Below, one piece after another: positions 1 through 10,895 of a DNA stretch of 64,000 nucleotides. The first letter of the stretch is position 1; each line of letters begins with the position of its first letter. The DNA comes from Lateolabrax maculatus (taxonomy: Eukaryota > Chordata > Actinopteri > Acropomatiformes > Lateolabracidae), in contig CM062207.1 in assembly GCA_031216445.1 (NCBI GenBank), forward strand, positions 985,001-1,049,000, written 5' to 3'. The notes under the pieces are model-generated. The model was not told where the DNA came from. It did not search any database and worked only from the letters and a program-made list of their open reading frames with translations. Made by a program: the position numbers and the translations under genes.

Positions 1-1116
1 CAATAAATCAAAAAGCACATTTCAAATAAAACCACATTTCCCATCAGCCCCTCCCTGAACAGCATAAACACGTCGGAGGTTTTTAAACTTTTATGTACTC
101 AGGTTAAGGTTACGTTCACTTCTTTAAAAAAAAAAGTACGTGGCACTCAAATGACAAATTGAAAAATGTTTTTACTCACTTCATCTGGTTTAGTTTTACC
201 TGTCCAGGTTTTGAGGCGGTCCTGGATCGGGGCTGGGTTAAGGTTAAAGCTAAAGATAGTTAAAGTTACCGTAGTAATACAGGTGAGGGTTAAAAAGGTA
301 ACGTTGGGGTAACGGTTAATGCTCATACAGTTAGTGGAAGAGCGAGCAACACTGTTCTGGTAAAACTGAGACCAAGAAGTCAGTATTAACAAACGAGGGG
401 ATAATGTGTGTTTACCTGCTCAGGTGTGACAATCCACCCAAACACTGTTCACTCCCATTCAGATAAACACCTTTCACTAACAGCAGGAAATAAATAAATA
501 GCGCTGTGCAGGTAAAACTCTGTGTGATGAGGTAAGTGTGGTTGTGTTTCAGGTCTACACCCCTCAGGTTAGAGCTGGTTCAGTCCACTGGAGCTCTGGG
601 GGGTAAAAAACACAAAAAATAAACAACAACAACAACAACAACCTGCAACAAAGGATTTATTTAATGTTTAGTTGTTTATTATAATTATATATAATTGAAT
701 TGATTAATTCTAATAAACAACAAACAGTTAATCATTTTGTTAATTTATGATAGAAAATCTTGATAAAACCATCAAGTTATTTTTTATGTAGTCTCAAAAT
801 AAATAATAAATGATACAATTTAATAACATTAAACATTGTTTATTTTCATTATACGAGTAACAATAAATAAACTAAACTGTATTTTTGTTCAATCAAGATA
901 ATAAAAATCCATATAAATATATCTTCTTTTATGATACATAAAAATAATAAATATAAAATCTAAAAGCTTTATTTTATATATTGGTACAATACATAATTCA
1001 CAGCAATTATCTACTTTAATAATTATTTTTTTCGATTTGTTAATATTATTTTGGATTACAAATTGATGACGCCGAATGTGTTGGGCTATAAAATGTATTG
1101 ATCATATTTTGATTGA
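1..1116. other. AT-rich intergenic stretch downstream of psip1-like gene
   Basis: No coding region is supported here. A small (ACA)n tract lies near 622-642. Bases 90-330 carry loosely repeated GGTTAAGGTTA-like words, too irregular to call a telomeric array. Bases 660-1080 are extremely AT-rich. Confidence 0.6.
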
Positions 1117-1122
1117 TTTATT
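1117..1122 (-). terminator. Poly(A) signal of the psip1-like gene
   Basis: The minus strand reads AATAAA about 52 bases beyond the stop codon at 1174-1176. This is a sensible position for 3' end formation of the minus-strand gene. Confidence 0.5.
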
Positions 1123-1173
1123 TGTTAAATGGCACATGACGTTTTATTACAGCACACTGTGATTCTTCTTCAT

Positions 1174-4100
1174 TTATTTACCTTCTGTTCTCTGTACCTC
1201 CTCTTCCTCTCCTCCTGCCATCTTCTCCTCCTCCGCCCCCATCTCCTCTTCCTCCCCTCCTCCTCCCTCAGTCCTCCTCCTCCCCTTCACCTGGCCCATC
1301 CGTCTCTTCACCTCCTGCAGCAGCACCTCCCTCGTCATCCTCTCCCTGCAGCGCTCCACCCGCTGAGCCTCCTCCCTCTCCTTCTCCTCCAGCAGCGAGC
1401 GCAGGAAGGTGGCGCTCACCACCTCCTCCCCCTCCCCCACCAGGAAGGTGTTTTTGAAGCGGTTGTACAACATGGAGGCCTTGTCCATGATGACCTGGTT
1501 TGCTCTGTAGCACCGCAGCTACACACAGAAAACTCATTAGTGTCACTTTCTGATTTACTTCATAGTTCATCAGCTTCTGTCACATCAGGAGAAGCTTTCT
1601 GTTTGATTTCTGCTGCGTTTACCTTCCTCAGAGTGGCGACAAGCTCACTGTGTCTCTGGACGTGTTTAGACGTCACGTAAACCATACTGAGCTGATCCAG
1701 CGCCATCAGACACTTACTGATGTCCTGAAAGGCAGAAAGACAGATTCAGGCATTACTGAATTTCAAGGAAGCCCAGATATCCTCTAATTTAGTTACACTG
1801 ATTGATTTAATGCGAGTTGTTAGTCTTAACAGTACAGAGTTCGGTAACCGCCCCTAATGACTCCACATGGCTCCCCAAAAGTGAAGCAAAAACCATCTCC
1901 ACTGCTCCCTGGTGGCTGGTTCCAGTATCGGTCATAAACTCTGCCCCCTACTTGTTAACGAATGGGCCAAACTAAAAAAATCAAAGAACACGTCAAATAA
2001 TCATCCATTTCTGATTTGGTTTAGTTTTAAGTAGTTATTTGAGGTTATAAAAAAGGGGGTTTGACATCATGATTGACAGCTGAGTCGAATCTTATTCTAA
2101 CTTTGTTAAGATCTTGAAGGATTCAACTCCTACTACTAAGTGAGATAGTAAGATCATCATTTTCTGTAAAATATGGGTAATACACGCCAGAAATACATTT
2201 TCCAGAAAGGCCGATAAAAGAAACCCTGAATGTGACTGAGTTACAGAAACTAATGGAACAGCAACTGGCGCCGAGGCGAAGTCAGAACAGGAAGTAGTTG
2301 TGTTTAGCATGTTAGCAAACAGCAGTTACGGAGCAATATGATAATTCATGAAGAGTTGTGTTTGAGTCCAATATTCATTCTCTTGTAGCTCTGTTTCCTG
2401 CGGGAAACTTCTGACTGCTAAATGCTGCACTTTGTGGGTTTTTACAGCTTGTTTGATGAGACTGAACCAGAAAAAACAAAACAAAACAAAACTAGGAGCT
2501 AAAAGAGACTAAAAAGGTCAGGAAATGTGTCTCACAGGGTTGTCTGTCTTCAGAGAAATCCGGATGTCCCCGTGAATTCTGTGCAGAGTCGAGTCCGTCA
2601 GCGTCATGGTCAAACCCTTCTGCTGCTTCACCATCCCGCTATTTGACGAATCGCTCTTTGTCTTACTTTCCTCTTCTTCTGTGTTTGTCTTCTCCACTTT
2701 TGACTTTTCGGTCTCTGACTTTGCTTGTGGAGTCTCTGTTGTCGTTTTATTCTCTTCTGCACTCTCCTTCTGCAGTTTTGTCTCCTCGGTGAGCTCTTGT
2801 TCCAACTTTGTGCCGGTCTTCTTCGTTTGTTCTGAAGTGTCTTTGTCGTCCTTTTCCTCTCCCTTCTTCTGCTCTCTGGTAGTCATTTTTTCCACCTCAC
2901 TTTCGTTCTTCTTCTCTTGAACTTTTGCAGTTTCTCCCTGAGCTTTGTGCTCCTCTTCTGTCTTTTTCAGCGTTGTATCTTCACTGCTCTTCTTATGTTT
3001 CTCCTCTTCGCCCTTGTTGTCCTTCTCTACCTCCCTAACATTCTTGTCTCTTTTGTCCTCCATCGCTGCTCTCGTGCTTTCAGACTTCCTCTCCACCTCT
3101 GCACTTTTTTCCACCTTTTTGTCTTCAGATTTTTTCTCTTCGGCGCTCCCTCTCTTCTCTTTCGCCGTCTCCTTCACCTTTTCTGAACTCTTTTTTTTGT
3201 CTTGCACCTTTTCCTCTCTGCTCGTCTTCTCCTGTTTCTTCTTCTCCTCCTCCTCCGCTGCTGCTGCCGTCTGTCTTCCCATTATCGTCTTCACCTGAAC
3301 CTTCGTTCCCTGTCCAGCCGTTGCTTTCACAATCTTTCCAATGATCTTCCTCTCGTCCTTCTTTTCTTCGTCTTTCTGCTGCTTCATTTCAACGCTCGTT
3401 ACGCCTTCGTCTTTCTTTCCCGCAGTCTTCATCTTGTCTTCCTTCTTCTGTCCGCTCTCCTTTTCTTTTGTCTTCACGTCATCTGTAGTTTTACTCGTGG
3501 TTTCAGTCTTCTTGTCCTGCTCTGTCTTTGTCTTCTGTTCAGCCTTCTTCACCTCCCTTTTCTTTTCTGCTGTTGTCTTTTGGTTGGACATCTGCCCCTC
3601 GTCCTTTTCTTCTCTTTTAGCACTTTCTTTCTGTTTGACCATCTGGGATTCGTTCTTGCCGATGACCTTCTTACTGATCGAGGATTTTATGCCTGATTTC
3701 CTGCCGATCACCTTGGTGACGGTTGATTCTTTGACGTATTTCTTGTCGGGCGTCTTCTGACTTCCCGTCTTTTTAATCTCGATCTTCTTCTTCGCTCCAT
3801 CCCCGGTTTTCCTGATAAGTGTTAAAAATAAACATTTAACACTTTGTTCAACACTTTAACTGATTCAAATGTGTTTGTGTGAGCAGGTTTCTTACTGGGA
3901 GCTCTTCATCGTCTCCCTCCTCTTCGCTCCTCTCCCGGCCTTCAGCAGACCTCTCAGAGATTTCAACAAACTTTCCCTCTTGGCTGCCAGGCGGCGCTGT
4001 CGCTGTACGTGAAATAAACATCAAACATCATTACATTTCAAAAGAAGAACATTCCTAAAGCTCAGAATCAGAAATGTTTTATCCTGATAATTACAGCAGA

Positions 4101-6260
4101 TATTTTACACATTTTACTTGGTGTTGAATTAACTTTACCTCCTCGTCCATGGAGGTCCCTTCTTTCTCCTTTTCTTCTTCTTTTTCTGTTGCTTTCCCAT
4201 CCTCCTCTTCCTCTGTCAGCTTCTCTTTTATTGTCTTTCCTTCCTCACCTGCATCCTTTGTTTTCTTCTCCTGGTCCTCCTTCTCTGCTTTCCTCGTCTT
4301 CCTCCCTTCACTCTCACCAGTTTTCTCCTCCTCTGTCACTTTCTTCTTCGTCTCTTCTTTCTGCGCCTCCTTCTCTTCCCTCCTCCTCTTTGTTCCTCGG
4401 CTCTCCTCTTTATTTCCTTCGGTTATATCCTCATTTGTTTCCAGCTGCGCCTCCTTTTCTCTCATTTTCTCTGACCTTGTTTCTCTCCTCGTCCTTTCTT
4501 CTTTCTTTACTTCGATGCCGTCTGATGTTTTCTTCTTCTCCTCCCTCTGTTCATCTTTCTCTGCTCTCCTCGTCTTCATCCCTCTAGTCTCTGCCGACTT
4601 CTTTTCTTCGGTTTTCTCTTCTGTCATCGCTTCTTTCTTTTCTTCCACACCTTCATCCTGCTTTGTTTTCTTCTGTTTCTCCTCTTCCTTTCTTTTTGTT
4701 CCTTGACCCTCTGATGTGGTCACTTTCTCTCCTTCACTGCCGTCCTGATTTCTTTTCTTCTGCACCTCCTTCTTTTCATCCTCTTTTCTCTTCCTCTTGA
4801 CTCCTTGGCTCTCTGATGTCTTCTCCTCCTCTTCCTCATGGTCTTTCTTTGCTCTGTCGTTCTTGGACATTTCTGTTGGAGCAGACTTTAATTCTGTGGT
4901 CTTCAGTTTCTTGCTGACTGTTGGGAAAAAGACCGTTTTAACTAAGCAAACCTCGGCTGGTGCACTTTTATAGCTTTTATCCTGAAGATAATTGATCCTC
5001 AGCAGCATGTATGTGTGTTAGTTACCTGGAGTGGTCGGAGCAGGTGTCCTCTTCTTCTGCTGCTGCTCAAGATCGACCTGAAAAACCAGAAGACAAAAAA
5101 ATGCATCCAGAGATTGATGTTCGCACGGTTTATTCAAAGCTTCAATAAAACTGGACAAAACAGCAGCTTGTTCCTGTTGTAGCTGCTCCAGGTGGAGACA
5201 GTCTCAACTACTTTATATACAGGCAGTTGGTTTAGTCCAGCGGTTCACAATCTAGGGGCTGGGCCCCTCTAAAGGGCCACCAGATACATCTGAGGGGTCG
5301 TCAGTTGATTAATGGGAGAGGAGAGAAGACAAAACACAGTTCTGATACAAAAATTTGTTCTCAATTCATGGACTTTTCTCTCATCGTTGTTTTTTTAAAA
5401 TAATCGAGAGTTGTTTTTTTTTTTTTTTTTAAACAGAGTGACAAAATAGTAGTAGTAGTGTTACCTTGGACTCTGCCACTTTGCTCCTGGTGGTGACGGG
5501 ACGAGAAACTGCAGCCTCCTCAGTGTCTGTAGTGGTGGACGTTGATGGTATTTCAACCTTCTCAGAAGCCGATCTGGAGTCTGCTGCCTCCGTCTGGGCC
5601 GTGACTTCACTTGCTGTTGTTTCAGCAGTAGGTTTAATGTCTGTTTTGGTTTGTTTCTCAGCAGGTTTGTTAGCAACAGTTTCACTCACAGAGGCATTCA
5701 AAGGAGTTTTGGTTTTCACCACTTTTATTGTTACCTGAGGAGACAAAAAGAAAGGCATACAGAATTTAACTTCCACAGGCCAGTTTGACCTTGAGGCAGC
5801 ATCCCTGAAGTAGTTGAGGGATTAGCACTTATGGTGGAAAGCCCCAGAGAAGGCAAGTAAGTAAGATTGTTTCTTTAAAAGATATATTGATTCATTAATT
5901 GTTGCTGATTTTCTGGGAAATTCCCCCAAAATGTGCACTACATTTGGATGGAAACTTAACAAATGACGGTAGACTTCCTTTCCCTCTTCCGACCCTCAAA
6001 CACAACACCTTGCTTCACTTTGTTCAGCTTTTACACAGAAATCATTATAATAATAGGTTACCTGCTTCATATTCACTGCAGTAAGGGTATTAGGAGCATC
6101 TCCCCCTCTCCCGCTGCCAGCAGCTGCCCTCCTGCTTCTTGTACTTGCAGCATCTGCAGCAGCAACATCTCTTGAAGTTGAAGCCTGTTCAGAAGTCTGT
6201 TTGGAGTCGCTGGTTTTCTCTGGAGCCGATCTTAATGAAGCTCGTGTTGGAGTTTTAGCC

Positions 6261-6295
<35 letters not shown>

Positions 6296-7087
6296 TTCCT
6301 TTTTACTTGTAACTCTGCTTCGAGCACTTCTGCCAGCAGCCGGTTTACTGGTGGGCTTTGCAGGAGCAGATTTACCGGGAGGTGATTTAGTCGGAGTGCT
6401 TTTAGGTTTGTCATTCGTAGTTTTAGTGGCTGAAGTCGGTTTGGGAAGTTTAGTTTGTGTGTTGGTCTGTGCTGGTATCTGAGAACACAACAGAACAGAG
6501 AATCTATTAGAACCAAACATCAGTTCAGTCACTGAACACAGAACTGTGTGCCCCGTCCAGACCTCTCAGAGGGTCTGGATCAGGCCACTCCAGAGTCCAA
6601 ACTATACCTGGAGAAGCAGCATTCAGTTTTTATGAACCACAAATCTGGAACAAACTCAGGAAACTTGAGATCTGTTTGTTTTATTCTATTTTAGCTATTT
6701 TTTTGCCTGTATCTTTTATATCTTCGGACACTGACTTTGATTTTGCTCCCGACTCCCGGTGTGTTCTGGATCTCCCACATGCCCTCAGTGAAGCCTTTGA
6801 TGCGAACGCCGCTGCCGTACTTCATCTTGTTACCGACGTAAGGAACCACATTCTCTGGGGGGAGGTGACCTCTGCGGAAGGAAATCAATCACAGTTCAAT
6901 CAATGCGGTCAACAGATTTTAATCGGGGATGTGACGTCACCGATCGTCAGCTGCGTGTACGTACATCTGATGGGTCCCGAAGAAGAAAACCGGGACTCGC
7001 TTCTTACATCCATCATCCGTCTTACAGACCTGAACACGTGCACAGGAGTCCATTTACTATCACAACATCACAATACACAACCGTCTT

Positions 7088-7142
<55 letters not shown>

Positions 7143-7226
7143 CCTGGCAGGCCAGTGAGGGAAGCCCTTCATCTTGGCGAACACCAAGTCTCCTGGTTTG
7201 AAGTGGTCTCCAGTTTTCCCCGGCAT
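1174..7226 (-). CDS. psip1: PSIP1/LEDGF-like chromatin tether (PWWP + integrase-binding domain)
   Basis: Coding exons on the minus strand: 7226-7143, 7029-6965, 6871-6736, 6478-6062, 5734-5465, 5077-5026, 4917-4139, 4002-3896, 3811-2536, 1724-1623, 1518-1174. Phase is kept throughout, giving about 1210 residues. Residues 1-95 form a PWWP domain (KPGDLVFAKMKGFPHWPAR, then FFFGTHQ and EGMWEIQN), which in this family binds H3K36-methylated nucleosomes. A poly-Ala run from a (CAG)n tract at about 6258-6296 and Thr/Ser/Pro-rich sequence follow. Very Lys/Glu-rich blocks span about 330-1040. The C-terminal domain (about 1040-1125) has DSTLHRIHGDI, SLKTDN and QVIMDKASMLYNRFKN, as in the LEDGF integrase-binding domain that recruits transcription partners. 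Human p75 is 530 residues, so the middle is greatly expanded. HDGFL2 shares this architecture and is the main alternative. Synteny with ccdc171 and a basonuclin favours PSIP1. The start is the first ATG after the acceptor at 7271, directly before the PWWP. Confidence 0.85.
1835..2000. repeat. Interspersed repeat in psip1-like intron
   Basis: The stretch around GGTCATAAACTCTGCCCCC and the following AATGGGCCAAACT resembles a repeat I recognise as common in fish genomes. Boundaries are approximate and the family is not assigned. Confidence 0.35.
5232..5425. repeat. Interspersed fish repeat in psip1-like intron
   Basis: It contains GGGGCTGGGCCCCTCTAAAG and CTGAGGGGTCGTCAGTTGAT followed by a T-rich tail. 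These are hallmarks of an abundant non-autonomous fish repeat. It lies wholly inside the intron between 5077 and 5465. Confidence 0.5.
7092..7140. repeat. (TG)n microsatellite; (AC)n on the sense strand of psip1-like intron
   Basis: The array starts immediately after the donor at 7142-7141 on the minus strand, so the sense intron opens with GT followed by a long AC run. The facing acceptor at 7030 has a weak pyrimidine tract. Confidence 0.9.
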
Positions 7227-8574
7227 CCTGCTGCTCCAGAGCTCGATCTCAGAGCGGGAATCGAACGCAGCTGAAAGAGAACAGAAACGTTTCACTTTCT
7301 AACTTTTGACAGCCAAACTTAAGTCGTTCCAGCCTCGCGGGTTTCTGTTAAAGGAGTTTTTAGGGTTTCTGTTCATTTCAGTCAAAATGGAACATTATTG
7401 TTATTTGGTTTTCTTTATTTTGTTAGCTTTTGTTTGTTTTCTACAACTACAAATTGGCTCATTCACAACATTTATTGGCTTGATAATTAATTGATCAATT
7501 TACTGCAGTGGTCTGAATAAAAAGAAGAAGAAAAAAGAAGATATGCATTTAATCTTTCTTTTGTCCACAAAGTTAAAATTAAGACATTTAAGACATTTTC
7601 ATACCACACTGAATACAATTGAAACCCTGTAGGTCTCTTTAACTACAAAGTGCATGAATTTATTGACGTTTATATACATTTTATGTCAGTGCGTCCCAAC
7701 AGTGTTAGCCATAGTTCCTAATGATATCATTAATTAATCATTAAACACAGCTTGGACCTGGGTAATCCAGCAGAAAATGGATGAGTGAAGCAATTAGAAA
7801 AGTAGCTAATGAATTCAATATGAATTTTACATAAAGGTCAGAGGTCTGGAACGAAAAGCTTTCATTGTTTGCTTAAATCACATACAAATCATTTTACAGC
7901 AAACAAAGCTACACCTGTTAGATTTAAGACTAAAGACTTCTGCAGATCCCGCTCTCTGTCTTTAACTGCTGTCATCTTGCAGTGTTGGAAATGCAGAAAT
8001 GTTCCCACATCTGACCTTATAACATTTCCTTGACTTTAAGGAAATTTTATCCAGCGTCAACAACCAGGCGCCGGCCTGTTGCGTCTTAACCCGAATATAC
8101 AAGATTTCTAGCTGACCTCGGTGGCTGAGCCAACTCGGCCTCATCAGGCGCACAGAGACAGACAGGGGACCCGACCTGTGAAGCTTAACTTACCTTCAAC
8201 AGACAAGAGGGAAAATAAATCCACACTTTCTAAACTCATCTGAAATACAAAATGCATATATGTGTGTTCATTAAATGGAATTAAACCCGTGTCTCCTCCT
8301 GAAACTGAATAAACTGTTTCAAACCCTCTGGGATCAGCTGGAAAAAGCATCGTCACAGAGCTGAAAACAGGCTGTTTTTAGAGATACGAGGTTCTCACAG
8401 GACGGCGACGCTACGAACATGTGATGATCTTATAGACCATGATGCATTGCTGCAGATTAAACTAGCCAACAGGATATAAAGGAGTTAAAATGAGCTCAAC
8501 CTGACACATCTACAGCAGTAAAATGCAACAGACACATGAATGCAGCAGGAATATTAATCCAGAAACATCAGAGA

Positions 8575-8757
8575 TAATAAAACACTGACAGGAACTCTTT
8601 ACTGCAGCAGCAGCTCTTTACTTTAAGGACTTTAACTACATTTTACTGATAACACTTATATAATTATACTTATGCATGGTTTTAAATGCAGGACTTAGTG
8701 TTAGTATTGGTGCTTTTACTTAGTAAAGGATCTAAATATTTCCTCCACTGCTGCACA
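8575..8757 (+). repeat. MITE-like fish repeat (3' half)
   Basis: It reads TTTTACTTAGTAAAGGATCT and then CTCCACTGCTGC. The same family recurs at about 36,705-36,826 and, as its 5' part, at about 24,675-24,800. It lies in the first intron of the psip1-like gene. Confidence 0.55.
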
Positions 8758-9053
8758 AATCAATGCAAACCCCAAGCTGTCCTTGACTTGAGTAAACTGT
8801 GACTTCAGGATCTCTACTGTCAGTAGAAACAGTTCATCAGAACCGCTGCTGTTAGTGGGGCTGATGTGAACAAACAGAAACCTTAAATCTTAACTCAACA
8901 GCCTGAACCAAAGGTGAAACCTGGTGGTTCACTTCAGTGAAAACTGTCGCTATAACTCAGCGGTTTCGTTTCCTACAGCGTGTCCACGCTTTGTTTACTA
9001 ATACAGGCACGGCGGCCCCGGAGCTAACCCGGCTAACAGGAGTCAGGCAGGCG

Positions 9054-9530
9054 GACATTTACCGGGACCACAACACGTTCAGCCAGACATTTACCGGGAC
9101 CACAACACGTTCAGCCAGACATTTACCGGGACCACAACACGTTCAGGCAGACATTTACCGGGACCACAACACGTTCAGGCAGACATTTACCGGGACCACA
9201 ACACGTTCAGGAAGACATTTACCGGGACCACAACACGTTCAGCCAGACATTTACCGGGACCACAACACGTTCAGCCAGACATTTACCGGGACCACAACAC
9301 GTTCAGGAAGACATTTACCGGGACCACAACACGTTCAGCCAGACATTTACCGGGACCACAACACGTTCAGCCAGACATTTACCGGGACCACAACACGTTC
9401 AACCAGACATTTACCGGGACCACAACACGTTCAGCCAGACATTTACCGGGACCACAACACGTTCAGCCAGACATTTACCGGGACCACAACACGTTCAGGC
9501 AGACGGACATTTAATGGGACAACAACACGC
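9054..9530. repeat. 32-bp minisatellite, 14 units plus a degenerate one
   Basis: The unit is GACATTTACCGGGACCACAA followed by CACGTTCAGSMA (S and M variable), repeated head to tail with only one or two changes per unit. The last unit near 9506 is degenerate. Because 32 is not a multiple of 3 and the unit has no stop in any plus-strand frame, the array is open in all three frames and produces a long spurious reading frame. It begins a few bases inside intron 1 of the psip1-like gene, next to the donor at 9543. Each unit holds ACCACA (a RUNX-type core word). Confidence 0.95.
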
Positions 9531-9543
9531 GTGACTTCCTCAC

Positions 9544-9720
9544 CGAAAACGAAGCGACAGTCTTCTGAAAAGGCAGATGAACGCCTCGGGCTTCCTCGGT
9601 GCGACAGGAGGCTTCTTGTTACTAAGCTACGCTTCCCTGCTCGTCGCCATGTTGACGGATGAGCTCGTGTCACGTGACGTGCGGCGCTTTCCCGCCTGCA
9701 GTTGGACTGTACCAATGAGA
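9544..9720 (-). promoter_or_regulatory. Predicted promoter and 5' noncoding exon of the psip1-like gene
   Basis: On the minus strand a strong donor (TTTTCG then GTGAGG) at 9543 closes a likely noncoding exon that would join the acceptor at 7271. Upstream lie an ATGGCG YY1-type element at about 9650, a CACGTGAC E-box at 9671-9678, an E2F-like TTTCCCGCC word at 9688-9696 and a CCAAT box at 9712-9716. This is a typical TATA-less housekeeping promoter. The ATG at 9650 opens only a short upstream frame. Confidence 0.55.
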
Positions 9721-10895
9721 CATGAGCGGACTGTACCACCTCAGGATATATAAAACATACGTATTTTTCAAGAAGTAATCCATGATTTACATTACTGCCC
9801 AATATTTCTCGAAGTATATTAAAACGTTTATTGATTTATATATTTCCTAACTATCCTGACAGCTAATCAAGGGTATAAAGTTTTAAGATGATTTGTCTCG
9901 TGAACTAATAAATATACACAAATAATTAAAGTTACTTTTGGGAACAACATATCAAGATGAGAACATCTTTACCTAAGTGTAGGTCTCATTCAAACACAAT
10001 GTTGATTTAATGAAAATGGATAGAAGTCAATGGCTGCCTAGAAAGCAGTAGTTTTGAAAAGCAGTAACTTTAAGTATAAGCCTATGTGAATTGTAGTAAA
10101 TGGGCTAAAACATGCAAAAACTTTTTAAACGCCTGCATTTTTTCAGTCCTTGTTACAGTTTAAGAATTATAATGTGAATAATTTCAAACCAGTTGAGCAT
10201 ATTATAAAACTTTTTTTTTTAATGTTAATACAACTGCATTTTTTCACAAATTCACCCAGCAGACAGGCTACAAAATGCTGATAAAATGTCTTTATCTCTG
10301 CCTGTTAACATATACGGCTGCGTATTGTTTGAAAATGTTCAATACAACACCTGACTTTTGGTACAGTTACCAAAACAATACTATACTTTTCTCAATTTGA
10401 AAAGTATTTGGGGAAAAAAAACTTGAATGAAATGCCCAAAAATGCAAAGTTCTGCTTTAAAGTTGGTTACTATCTGATAAAATAACATGTAAGAAGATTT
10501 AAATAAAATGACTAGTCTGACCAGACAGATTTTAAGACACCATTATGGACACAGACTAAAAGCATTTAGGTTCAATACCCAGCCCTTCCATTACATAGTT
10601 GTTATTTCCCATTATTTTAGTGTCCGATCATTTGTTCTTATTTTTCGGAGGTATGAATGAATATTTCTTTCCACTGTTCATCCCACCACATTTTGTGCCT
10701 GTAAGGAAATAAACCTCCTCCTAACATTCCCATTTATAAACACAGAGTCACCGGTGGGGGTTTGGTTCAGTCCCATCCATTCTAGTTTACATGCTCCAGA
10801 CATTGTGAGGCACTTGATCCAACAGCAGCAGACTTATTTAGCACTAAACTGTCCAGAAGCACAGTAACAACATACTAACCAAGTACAACTGCTTG
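9721..10895. other. Intergenic, no gene seen
   Basis: An AT-rich spacer between the psip1-like promoter and the 3' end of wdr55 on the same strand. The right part should hold the wdr55 3' UTR. I found no clear AATAAA on the minus strand. Confidence 0.5.

Noticed and set aside
90..330. Interstitial telomere repeats
   Set aside because: GGTTAAGGTTA words are irregular and never form consecutive TTAGGG units.
2606..4706. Long Ser/Phe/Leu-rich plus-strand frames
   Set aside because: They are antisense shadows of the Lys/Glu-rich psip1-like exons; AAG/GAG-rich codons read backwards give CTT/CTC/TCT.
9054..9530. CRISPR-like array of regular repeats
   Set aside because: The repeats are contiguous with no spacers, and the DNA is a vertebrate nuclear sequence.
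8937..9662. A 241-codon plus-strand open frame with a repeating 32-residue pattern
   Set aside because: It is produced entirely by the 32-bp minisatellite, which has no stop in any plus-strand frame. No splice sites or promoter support it, and it lies antisense to the psip1-like first intron.
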